Shown: positions 1 through 5,199, numbered from the stretch's first letter. The stretch: 5,407 nucleotides of DNA from Vampirovibrionales bacterium (GCA_021299615.1 JAJTHC010000179.1:1-5407), one strand, 5' to 3'. The notes: a model not told the origin generated them from the letters alone. Numbers and translations: made by a program.

Positions 1-42
1 TGACTCACCTTTCTTAATAAAAACCAATAGGGGGGAGGGATT

Positions 43-72
43 TATATTTTGTTACATTTTGTTATATTTTGT
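43..72. repeat. Three perfect-length 10-bp tandem repeats
   Basis: Three adjacent 10-mers, TATATTTTGT (43-52), TACATTTTGT (53-62) and TATATTTTGT (63-72), differ at one base. They follow a G-rich run (30-40) and precede an A-tract (75-80). The 10-bp period is close to one helical turn, so this could be a phased protein-binding or bent-DNA site, or simply low-complexity sequence at a recombination junction next to the gene fragment. No function can be assigned from sequence alone. Confidence 0.7.
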
Positions 73-80
73 TTAAAAAA

Positions 81-233
81 TTTACTCCAAATGAACAAGC
101 CAAAATGTTGGATCGTAAGCAAACGGCGTCTTTGGTGGGCAAATGTATGGTGGGCTTATACGATATGTTAAATGAAGGCTTATTGCTGGATTATGACAGT
201 GTGTTGGATCGCATTCGTGGGGCAATCATTTAA
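81..233 (+). pseudogene. C-terminal remnant of an unidentified gene
   Basis: The frame is open from base 21 to the TAA at 231-233, and the part from about 81 reads like real protein: FTPNEQAKMLDRKQ at its start and LDYDSVLDRIRGAII at its end. Its codon choice (GGC, GAA, TTG, GCC) resembles the intact genes in the window. Upstream of 81 the frame runs through T-rich tandem repeats and gives implausible protein. The only in-frame ATG options are 105 and later ones, and none has a ribosome binding site in front. I read it as the tail of a gene whose front was lost at or near the T-rich junction. A genuine 42-residue protein starting at 105 is possible but less likely. The family is not recognised. 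Confidence 0.5.
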
Positions 234-239
234 GAGTCG
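230..239. repeat. Left copy of 10-bp direct repeat
   Basis: TTAAGAGTCG occurs here, overlapping the stop codon of the gene remnant, and again at 650-659, overlapping the stop of the minus-strand ORF. Together the copies bracket the two structured repeats at 347-624. This is the geometry of a target-site duplication, but a near copy (TTTAGAGTCG) also lies at 5171-5180 inside the end of the phosphorylase gene, so chance or a shared motif is not excluded. Confidence 0.4.
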
Positions 240-278
240 GGATGCCCCGTCATAGCTGGTGTCCCTCCACCTAGCCTA

Positions 279-291
279 CTCCCTAAGGGAG
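279..291. other. Short hairpin CTCCC/GGGAG in gene-free stretch
   Basis: CTCCC (279-283) and GGGAG (287-291) form a 5-bp stem with a TAA loop. CCTCC at 264-268 can instead pair with GGAGG at 288-292. No U-run follows on either strand, so it does not look like an intrinsic terminator. Nothing else recognisable lies between 240 and 316. Confidence 0.3.
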
Positions 292-316
292 GAGAGATAA
301 GAGAAAATAGACTTTC

Positions 317-336
317 TAGTACCAATTAAACGATTA
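317..336 (+). repeat. Border motif next to structured repeat, copy 1
   Basis: TARTACCAATKAAACGATTA appears here and at 5200-5219 with 18 of 20 bases identical. In both places it sits close to a type A structured repeat. The two motifs have the same strand orientation while the adjacent A elements are opposite. It may be an independent short repeat or a preferred insertion site. Confidence 0.5.
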
Positions 337-346
337 TAGTGTTTTA

Positions 347-475
347 TAGATAAAATGAGCTATTAGACTATTCTAGGAGACTAGACTCGCAGATGGGCAA
401 GGTTTACATCTAGACGAACATAAGCACATCGAGAACCCGATCGACAACGAAGACGCCAGACTCTATATTGATCTA
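347..475 (+). repeat. Structured intergenic repeat, type A, divergent copy
   Basis: It aligns with the intact copy at 3721-3875: TATTCTAGGAG near 370, then GACTCGCAGATG at 384-395, then CATAAGCACATCGAGAA at 419-435 and GACAACGAAGACGCCAGAC at 443-461. The central stem pairs CTCG (386-389) with CGAG (429-432 region) and ATG with CAT. The first hairpin is damaged: both arms changed (TAGACT and AGACTA), giving an A.A mismatch. The outer stem is weak and interrupted: TAGAT 347-351 with ATCTA 471-475, AAT 354-356 with ATT 467-469, GAG 357-359 with CTC 461-463. The core appears as CCGATCGACAA rather than ATCGTAGCGACAA. It is probably a decayed or diverged member. It faces the type B copy at 491-624. 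Confidence 0.65.
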
Positions 476-490
476 AGAGGTGGTATAGTA

Positions 491-624
491 TTTTAAATAA
501 TTCCCCCTACTTGTCTATACTTTGTCGCTACGATTATTTTCTTCAGTCATGTAGGTCTATCTACACTTCTTCACAAAATAATCTAGGCTCCTCGTCTAGC
601 CTAAGTACGGAAAACTCTTTAAAA
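491..624 (-). repeat. Structured intergenic repeat, type B
   Basis: Read on the minus strand it has, in order, a left outer arm (603-624), a hairpin TAGGCT/AGCCTA (584-603), a long hairpin with stem 532-540/575-583 and inner TGTAG/CTACA stem (550-554/561-565), the core ATCGTAGCGACAA (522-534), and a right outer arm (491-512). The outer arms pair over 22 positions: 17 Watson-Crick, 3 G.U and 2 mismatches. Relative to the copy at 3721-3875, three outer pairs changed on both sides, which preserves pairing. The G.U pairs hold only on this strand, so the minus strand is the likely folded sense. The second copy of this type starts near 5297. The family is unknown to me: either a structured RNA or a REP/MITE-like DNA element. 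Confidence 0.75.
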
Positions 625-649
625 CACTAGATCACTCGCTTAAAGGATA

Positions 650-659
650 TTAAGAGTCG
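650..659. repeat. Right copy of 10-bp direct repeat
   Basis: This is the second TTAAGAGTCG, 420 bp after the first at 230-239. Its first three bases are the complement of the stop codon of the minus-strand ORF. See the left copy for interpretation. Confidence 0.4.
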
Positions 660-895
660 ATGGGTGTGCTTTTCCATTTGGCTAAAGCAGGGCTAGGAAT
701 CCATTTGATCCACAAGCCATTTTCTTGACGAAGCCCGTTATAGCGTCTGTTTTTAGGGAAGACCTTTTCATCTTCACTCACTTGCATCGAAAACGAATAG
801 GCAAGCGTGTTATGTTGTTCAAGGGATGAATCATAGGCTGAATAAGAAGGTTTCACAAAACAATCCTTTATATTAGAATGGGAAAAAGAACGCAT
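650..895 (-). CDS. Small hypothetical protein, 81 residues
   Basis: This is an 81-residue minus-strand frame beginning at the ATG complementary to 893-895 and ending at 650. No family is recognised. The composition is ordinary and soluble, with many aromatics towards the C-terminus (GLWIKWIPSPALAKW). There is no signal peptide or membrane segment. The codons resemble those of the neighbouring genes, which argues it is or was coding. An in-frame stop lies shortly upstream and no other ATG precedes it, so the start is fixed; the nearest Shine-Dalgarno-like bases (GGA, AGGA) are weak or poorly spaced. It would be divergent from kdsB, with starts sharing CATG if kdsB began at 894. It could be a fragment of a longer gene cut by the repeat insertion at its 3' side. 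Confidence 0.45.
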   Translation of the reverse strand: MRSFSHSNIKDCFVKPSYSAYDSSLEQHNTLAYSFSMQVSEDEKVFPKNRRYNGLRQENGLWIKWIPSPALAKWKSTPIDS

Positions 896-916
896 GTTCC
901 TATTCCAAAATGACTC

Positions 917-920
917 GGAG
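917..920 (+). promoter_or_regulatory. Ribosome binding site favouring the kdsB start at 930
   Basis: GGAG lies 9 nt before the in-frame ATG at 930. The upstream ATG at 894 has only GGGAAAAAG before it. A GTG at 996 has GGAGG (980-984) 11 nt upstream and would give a protein closer to the family's usual N-terminus. Confidence 0.5.
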
Positions 921-929
921 TATTACGCC

Positions 930-1811
930 ATGTATCGACCCGAACTTTCTGAAGCTTTAGACTTTGTTACAAAAGCCGTGGAGGCTGCCCCTGCCGTGAA
1001 TCTCAAGCGTGTGGTGACGATTATTCCTGCCCGTTATGGATCCACTCGCTTCCCAGGTAAGCCCCTCGCCTTGATTGACGGCATCCCGATGGTGCAACAG
1101 GTGGTCGAGCGTGTCAAAGAAAGTCGCTTGGCAGAAGGCACTTATATCGTCGCCACCGACGATGCCCGCATTCAAGACGCACTCATTCCTTTTGAAACCG
1201 CCACCGTGATGACTCGCACGGATCATGCTTCAGGCAGCGATCGTATTTGGGAAGCCTTTCAAGCCATCCGCCAAGACACGCCTGATGCCTATGATTGGGT
1301 GATTAACCTACAAGGCGACGAGCCTTTTATCTCCCCCGAACACCTCGATACCTTGCTCCACGCCATGCAAACCCATGCGGATGACGCCGATATTGTAACG
1401 CTGGTGACGCCCTATTTTTCGTCGGATCTTCCGCAAACGCAAGACGACGCAAACGCCTTGTTGGATAATACGAACCGTGTCAAAGCCTTGTATACGCCTA
1501 GTGGCAAAGTCTTGTATTTTAGTCGTTTGCCGATTCCTTATTTGCGAAATGGTCTTAAAGTGGCGGAACATGCTCAGCCTGATTCGACCACCTATTTCAG
1601 ACACATCGGCGTCTATGCCTATAAGGTCAAGGCGTTAGAGCGTTTCGTAGAAGCAGGCGAAGATGCTCTAGAACGTGCCGAACAGCTCGAACAGTTGCGA
1701 GCCTTAGCCTTGGGCATGAGCCTTTACGCAGGGCTTGTGGCGTCCGCCCCTGTCGGAGTCGATACCCCTGAAGATTTAGCTCGTTTGACGCAAGCCCCTG
1801 CTGTCGTATAA
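930..1811 (+). CDS. kdsB: 3-deoxy-manno-octulosonate cytidylyltransferase (CMP-KDO synthetase)
   Basis: Cytoplasmic enzyme that activates KDO with CTP to CMP-KDO for the inner core of lipopolysaccharide. Numbered from an ATG at 894, the motifs are: the nucleotide-binding start PARYGSTRFPGKPL (45-58), ATDD (87-90), TRTDHASGSDRIWE (107-120), the catalytic metal loop NLQGDEP (138-144), YFSRLPIP (208-215), HIGVYAY (237-243), LEQLR (265-269) and VDTPEDL (289-295). These cover the whole family fold with no break. Family members usually begin a few residues before the IIPARY motif and have about 245-260 residues. Here the frame allows 305 (ATG 894), 293 (ATG 930) or 271 (GTG 996). I chose 930 for its GGAG at 9 nt spacing and because it avoids the start overlap with the minus-strand ORF. 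xseB follows after about 30 bp without a terminator, so the two are likely co-transcribed. Confidence 0.95.
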   Translation: MYRPELSEALDFVTKAVEAAPAVNLKRVVTIIPARYGSTRFPGKPLALIDGIPMVQQVVERVKESRLAEGTYIVATDDARIQDALIPFETATVMTRTDHASGSDRIWEAFQAIRQDTPDAYDWVINLQGDEPFISPEHLDTLLHAMQTHADDADIVTLVTPYFSSDLPQTQDDANALLDNTNRVKALYTPSGKVLYFSRLPIPYLRNGLKVAEHAQPDSTTYFRHIGVYAYKVKALERFVEAGEDALERAEQLEQLRALALGMSLYAGLVASAPVGVDTPEDLARLTQAPAVV

Positions 1812-1824
1812 TTTTCCACAATAG

Positions 1825-1832
1825 AAAAAGGA
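1825..1832 (+). promoter_or_regulatory. Ribosome binding site of xseB
   Basis: The sequence AAAAAGGA lies 10 nt before the ATG at 1843 and 7 nt before an adjacent in-frame TTG at 1840. Spacing slightly favours TTG and codon preference favours ATG. The two starts differ by one residue. Confidence 0.6.
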
Positions 1833-1842
1833 CGCCCCATTG

Positions 1843-2049
1843 ATGACATCCACCGAAACATTTACCCAGCACACCCAAGCCTTGAGCGAGATTATCGAAC
1901 GCTTTCGCCAAGACGCCTTGCCTCTTGAAGAGTCGTTGACCTTGTTTGAAGAAGGCGTGACGCATATTAAAGCCAGTCAAGCCCTCTTAAATCAAGCCAA
2001 GGGACGCTTTCAGAGCATCCAAGACGCCCTTGAAGAAGACAGGGATTAA
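1843..2049 (+). CDS. xseB: Exonuclease VII small subunit
   Basis: Small helical subunit of exonuclease VII, which degrades single-stranded DNA to oligonucleotides together with the large subunit XseA. The 68 residues match the family's usual length of about 60-85. The characteristic helical hairpin is visible: IIERFRQDALPLEESLTLFE, then GVTHIKASQALLNQAKGRFQ, with the conserved LEESL..FEEG pattern. The acidic tail DALEEDRD is common in the family. The start is ATG 1843, or TTG 1840 directly before it. No xseA is visible in the window, so the partner must be elsewhere. It lies in the same operon as kdsB. An ATG follows its TAA with no gap (2050), suggesting that another coupled gene once followed, or does in related genomes. 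Confidence 0.9.
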   Translation: MTSTETFTQHTQALSEIIERFRQDALPLEESLTLFEEGVTHIKASQALLNQAKGRFQSIQDALEEDRD

Positions 2050-2085
2050 ATGTCGTTTAAATGGCACACAGAAGACAACAAATAA
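2050..2085 (+). pseudogene. 11-codon frame directly after xseB, possible gene stub
   Basis: The sequence TAAATG joins the xseB stop to a new ATG, and the frame reads MSFKWHTEDNK before a TAA at 2083-2085. A stop-start junction of this kind is typical of translationally coupled operon genes. In many bacteria an isoprenoid synthase gene or another operon member follows xseB, but nothing here identifies one. It may be the stub of a truncated gene, a short leader peptide or chance. Confidence 0.25.
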
Positions 2086-2122
2086 GCCTAGTAATCTTTA
2101 CACGTAGTGAATGGATTGTTGC

Positions 2123-2146
2123 ATTTTGTAACGATACGATCAAAAT
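2123..2146. other. Hairpin in the ftsZ upstream region
   Basis: ATTTTG (2123-2128) pairs with CAAAAT (2141-2146) around a 12-nt loop that contains ACGATACGAT, a tandem of ACGAT. The 2086-2341 stretch also has AAGCCTA three times (2084-2090, 2153-2159, 2209-2215), the last two extended to CAAGCCTA. An operator or leader role for ftsZ is possible but unproven. Confidence 0.35.
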
Positions 2147-2183
2147 ACGTGCAAGCCTACCTCACTTACGATATGATTTAATC

Positions 2184-2206
2184 AAGAACTTTCTCTGTAA
2201 GTTCTT
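2184..2206. other. Perfect 8-bp hairpin upstream of ftsZ
   Basis: AAGAACTT (2184-2191) and AAGTTCTT (2199-2206) form a perfect stem with a 7-nt loop. No T-run follows, so it is not a standard terminator for the kdsB-xseB operon. It could be a dyad operator in the ftsZ promoter region or an RNA leader hairpin. I could not identify a convincing -35/-10 pair for ftsZ in this region. Confidence 0.5.
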
Positions 2207-2341
2207 ACAAGCCTAAACCGTGTTTCTCATGTACAATGGCTTTAAGTAATCTATATTTAGGTTGAGCTGAAGCGTTTCTCAAGGCTTCTTGAATAAATCT
2301 CTGCATACACTGTATCCCCCCTATTTGCGAAGGAATCCCCC

Positions 2342-3586
2342 ATGAACTACGAAGACCACAATGCGTATGAAGCCCAGCAAACTCGCTTGGAATTGGTGAA
2401 AGAAGCCCGTGCCGTTATCAAGGTGCTAGGCGTCGGCGGAGCAGGTGGCAATGCCGTCAACCGTATGATTGAAACAGGCATGACAGGCGTTGAGTTTTGG
2501 GTGCTAAATACCGATGCTCAAGTGCTTCAAATGGCTAAAACTGAAAAACGCTTACAAATCGGCAATAAAATCACCCGTGGCTTGGGTGCTGGCGGAAACC
2601 CCAGCATCGGGCAGAAAGCCGCCGAAGAAAGTCGTGAAGATATTGCCGCTGCCATTGAAGGAGCCGACATGGTCTTCATTACCGCTGGCATGGGCGGAGG
2701 CACAGGCACAGGAGCCGCAGCCGTTGTCGCTGATATTGCTCGTGATTTGGGTGCTTTGACGGTTGGTGTGGTGACAAAACCCTTTGGTTTTGAAGGACGT
2801 CGTCGTTTGCAACAAGCCAATCAAGGGTTAGAATCCTTGAAAGAAAATGTGGATACCCTGATTGTCATCCCTAACGATCGCTTGTTAGACGTTGTTGAAC
2901 GTCGCACGTCCATGCAAGACGCCTTCCATGTCGCCGATGACATCTTATTGCGTGGGGTGCAAGGCATTTCAGACATCATCACGATCCCTGGTTTGATTAA
3001 CGTCGATTTCGCCGATGTGAAAGCGATTATGCATCAGTCAGGTTCGGCGATTATGGGCATTGGCAAAGGCACAGGCGAAGGTCGTGCGTTGGAAGCCGCT
3101 CGCATGGCGGTCAACTCTCCCTTGCTTGAAACCACGATTGATGGAGCCAGTGGCGTGATTTTCAGCGTCACAGGTGGAGCCGATATGACCTTGCATGAAG
3201 TCAATGAAGCTGCTGAAATCGTTTATGATGCGGTGGATCCTGAAGCGAACATCATTTTCGGTTCGGTGATTGACGAAAAACTACACGGTGAAATCCAAAT
3301 TACGGTCATCGCAACAGGCTTTGAGTTGACAGGCAGTCACGCTCAAGAACCTCACAAAGAAGCGGTTATCTCAGGGGTGCAAAGTCCGTTTGAAAGCTTT
3401 ATGCGTCGTAATGCTGCTCCAGAACCTGTGGCAGTGGGTGCTGGTCATGTGGGAGCCAATGCTCCGCAGGCAGGCTTTACTTCAAACACACCTAGTGCAG
3501 ACTACGCTCCCAGCCGTGGCAATAGCATGGCGGATGCAGCTCGTAGGATTTTAGACTTGCCTGATTTTTTGCGTCCTCGCAAGTAA
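2342..3586 (+). CDS. ftsZ: Cell division protein FtsZ
   Basis: Tubulin-like GTPase that polymerises into the cytokinetic ring at midcell. The 414-residue protein is complete. Residues 1-24 form a short N-terminal extension. The GTPase domain starts at VIKVLGVGGAGGNAVNRM (25-42), followed by NTDAQ (56-60), the T4 tubulin signature GGGTGTG (118-124) and the T7 synergy loop NVDFADV (220-226), whose acidic residues hydrolyse GTP across the subunit interface. The second domain ends near ATGFELT (324-330). A variable linker (about 331-398, rich in A, P, S and G) leads to the C-terminal peptide DLPDFLRPRK (405-414), the tether site for partners such as FtsA, SepF or ZipN. The usual GAAP after the signature is GAAA here. 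AAGGA lies 7 nt before the ATG. The gene stands alone, with no ftsA or ftsQ next to it; the sequence is cyanobacterial in character. Confidence 0.98.
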   Translation: MNYEDHNAYEAQQTRLELVKEARAVIKVLGVGGAGGNAVNRMIETGMTGVEFWVLNTDAQVLQMAKTEKRLQIGNKITRGLGAGGNPSIGQKAAEESREDIAAAIEGADMVFITAGMGGGTGTGAAAVVADIARDLGALTVGVVTKPFGFEGRRRLQQANQGLESLKENVDTLIVIPNDRLLDVVERRTSMQDAFHVADDILLRGVQGISDIITIPGLINVDFADVKAIMHQSGSAIMGIGKGTGEGRALEAARMAVNSPLLETTIDGASGVIFSVTGGADMTLHEVNEAAEIVYDAVDPEANIIFGSVIDEKLHGEIQITVIATGFELTGSHAQEPHKEAVISGVQSPFESFMRRNAAPEPVAVGAGHVGANAPQAGFTSNTPSADYAPSRGNSMADAARRILDLPDFLRPRK

Positions 3587-3630
3587 GAGGTAGGTTTTAT
3601 CGTGAGCGGACTCAGCTAGCAAGTGACGTA

Positions 3631-3669
3631 GGAAAGATCGGTCAAGCGAGTTGGTGCTGTATCTTTTTT
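3631..3669 (+). terminator. Weak terminator-like hairpin after ftsZ
   Basis: AAAGAT (3633-3638) pairs with ATCTTT (3661-3666), extended by two G.U pairs, and the 3' arm is part of a T6 run (3664-3669). The loop is long and the stem AT-rich, so termination would be weak. The loop contains the left arm of the 3648-3718 stem, so the two folds exclude each other. Confidence 0.35.
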
Positions 3670-3718
3670 GGGGTGGTGAATCCAACCACTTCTCTTGGAC
3701 GGTTGTTCACACCAACTC
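3648..3718 (+). other. Folded segment between ftsZ and the phosphorylase gene
   Basis: GAGTTGGTG (3648-3656) and CACCAACTC (3710-3718) are perfectly complementary over 9 bp. Inside, GTGGT (3673-3677) pairs with ACCAC (3685-3689) around a 7-nt loop; CCAA (3682-3685)/TTGG (3695-3698) is an alternative. Because the 3648-3656 arm lies in the loop of the terminator-like hairpin at 3631-3669, the layout resembles an attenuator switch. It directly precedes the type A structured repeat. No known riboswitch class is recognised. Confidence 0.5.
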
Positions 3719-3720
3719 TT

Positions 3721-3875
3721 TGTTTATAGCCAAGTTTAGAGTTTTCTGTACTTAGGCTATTCTAGGAGCCTAGACTCGCAGATGTGTGATTGTACAGAGA
3801 CGACCATAAGCACATCGAGAATCGTAGCGACAACGAAGAGACAAGTACAGGAAATTATAAACTTGGCTATAAATA
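3721..3875 (+). repeat. Structured intergenic repeat, type A, best-preserved copy
   Basis: The arms 3723-3753 and 3843-3873 pair over 31 positions with one mismatch (G3739/A3857) and two G.U pairs (3741-3855, 3745-3851); weaker wobble pairing continues to about 3720/3876. Enclosed are a hairpin AGGCT/AGCCT (3754-3758/3767-3771), a central stem CTCG (3775-3778)/CGAG (3816-3819) with ATGTG (3782-3786)/CACAT (3811-3815) and a CAG bulge, and the core ATCGTAGCGACAA (3821-3833). The whole resembles a multi-branched RNA. The G.U pairs hold only on the + strand, so that is the likely sense. The right arm ends 27 nt before the phosphorylase ribosome binding site, so it may sit in that gene's leader. 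Compared with the other A copies, its 3' end is of the type seen in B, so the family looks mosaic. Confidence 0.8.
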
Positions 3876-3900
3876 GCGTATGATAGAGAGGTTGACCCAA

Positions 3901-3905
3901 AGGAG
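3901..3905 (+). promoter_or_regulatory. Ribosome binding site of the phosphorylase gene
   Basis: AGGAG lies 9 nt before the ATG at 3915 and confirms the start. It is the first unpaired block after the structured repeat, so folding upstream could influence access to it. Confidence 0.75.
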
Positions 3906-3914
3906 ATCACTTCA

Positions 3915-5195
3915 ATGACTTCCACAAACCCCACTGTTTGGATCGAGCAGAAAAAGCAAGGGCAAGCCCACACTCAAAGCGAAATTAACGAACTCGTGCA
4001 AGCCGTAATGAACGGCAGTATGAAAGACTACCAGCTTTCGGCGTGGTTGATGGCGGTCTGCTTAAACGGCTTAAACGATGAGGAAACGTTTTTTCTCACA
4101 AAAGCCTTTGTCGAAAGCGGGGATGCCCTAGATCTGCATGGTATGGGGATTGAAGGTATCACGGTAGACAAGCACTCGACAGGTGGTGTGGGGGACAAAA
4201 CGACCTTAATCGTCGCCCCCTTAATGGCGGCGGCAGGCTTAAAAGTGGCTAAATTGTCTGGCAGAGGCTTGGGCTTTACAGGGGGAACCATTGACAAGCT
4301 AGAAGCCATTCCTCATTTTCAGGTGGAGTTGAGCGAGTCCGCCTTTGTGGAACAGATTCAACGCATCGGGCTGGCGTTGTCGTCTCAAACACCGAAGCTC
4401 ACCCCTGCCGACGGCGTTTTTTACGCCTTAAGAGATGTGACTGCAACCGTCGACAATCTTTCGCTGATTGCGGCTTCGGTGATGTCGAAAAAAATCGCAG
4501 CGGGTGCCGATGTCATCGTCCTCGATATTAAGGCAGGGAAGGGAGCATTTATGAAAAATATTCACGATGCCGAAGTCTTAGCGAGTTTGTGTCGAAAAAT
4601 CGGCGTGCGTTTTAGTAAAGCCGTTGAAACCACGATTTCACCTATGAACGCTCCCTTAGGCAAAGCCATTGGGCATACGGTGGAAGTGATTGAAGCGATA
4701 GACGTCTTGCAAGGTAAGGCAACAGGTGCTAGCTTGGATTTAGAAGCCTTATGCGTGAAACTTACGGCGATGGCGTTGGTGGCAGCAAAACGATACGAAT
4801 CCCTTGAAACGGCGACCGCTTATGTGCAAGGCTTATTGCGTGACGGTTCCGCCTTTACACGGTTTGAAGCATGGATTGAGGCTCAAGGGGGGGATGTAGC
4901 ATGCTTGAGCGATACCAGCCTGCTGGCTCAACCCTTGCGTAAGCTCATGGTGCAAAGTCCACAAACAGGCGTGATACAGTCCATTGACGCCATGGGCATC
5001 GCCAAAGTCGTCAAGGCTTTAGGGGGCGGTCGCACGGTGAAGACCGATGTCCTCGATTACGGCGTGGGCGTGATTTTGCATCATAGTGAAGGCGATTTCG
5101 TTCAAGCAGGGCAGGCGTTGTTGGACTTGTGGGTAGGCGCATCCTATAGCGAATCCCTTCATGCGACTGCTTTAGAGTCGTTTGTAATTGTTTAG
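3915..5195 (+). CDS. pdp: Pyrimidine-nucleoside phosphorylase (thymidine phosphorylase family)
   Basis: Cytoplasmic salvage enzyme that splits pyrimidine nucleosides with phosphate into free base and (deoxy)ribose 1-phosphate. The 426 residues match the family's usual 430-440. An N-terminal helical part (1-75, with the DYQLSAW..A motif at 38-47) precedes the phosphate site VDKHSTGGVGDKTT (84-97). The family signature SGRGLGFTGGTIDKLE is at 115-130, with F121 where His is usual. By analogy with the E. coli enzyme, R173, S188 and K192 (in ASVMSKK) should hold the base and K86, S88 and T122 the phosphate. K113 just before the signature is, as I recall, the lysine of broad-specificity PyNP enzymes, where thymidine-specific DeoA has Met; hence pdp rather than deoA. 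The C-terminal domain (about 340-426) includes GGGRT and ILHHSEGDFV. No other nucleoside-salvage genes are adjacent. Confidence 0.93.
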   Translation: MTSTNPTVWIEQKKQGQAHTQSEINELVQAVMNGSMKDYQLSAWLMAVCLNGLNDEETFFLTKAFVESGDALDLHGMGIEGITVDKHSTGGVGDKTTLIVAPLMAAAGLKVAKLSGRGLGFTGGTIDKLEAIPHFQVELSESAFVEQIQRIGLALSSQTPKLTPADGVFYALRDVTATVDNLSLIAASVMSKKIAAGADVIVLDIKAGKGAFMKNIHDAEVLASLCRKIGVRFSKAVETTISPMNAPLGKAIGHTVEVIEAIDVLQGKATGASLDLEALCVKLTAMALVAAKRYESLETATAYVQGLLRDGSAFTRFEAWIEAQGGDVACLSDTSLLAQPLRKLMVQSPQTGVIQSIDAMGIAKVVKALGGGRTVKTDVLDYGVGVILHHSEGDFVQAGQALLDLWVGASYSESLHATALESFVIV

Positions 5196-5199
5196 GATT

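Noticed and set aside
347..624. CRISPR array
   Set aside because: The repeated units are inverted, of different length and internally structured, with no regular spacers and no cas genes.
2527..2824. Overlapping long frames inside ftsZ on both strands
   Set aside because: They are shadows of the GC-structured ftsZ coding sequence; the ftsZ frame has all expected motifs without interruption.
3721..3875. Known ribozyme, retron ncRNA, tRNA or integron attC site
   Set aside because: There is no hammerhead core, no reverse transcriptase nearby, no tRNA T-loop or CCA end, and no GTTRRRY/RYYYAAC box pair was found.
3855..3884. Possible promoter for the phosphorylase gene: TATGAT at 3879-3884 with TTATAA or TTGGCT upstream
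   Set aside because: TTGGCT is only 10 bp from the -10-like box, and the hexamers at 17-18 bp spacing do not resemble TTGACA. The bases are also accounted for by the stem of the structured repeat.
3770..3973. A 67-residue minus-strand frame, cysteine-rich, spanning the type A element and the start of the phosphorylase gene
   Set aside because: It overlaps the structured repeat and a strongly supported gene and has no recognisable family; its composition is explained by the repeat sequence.
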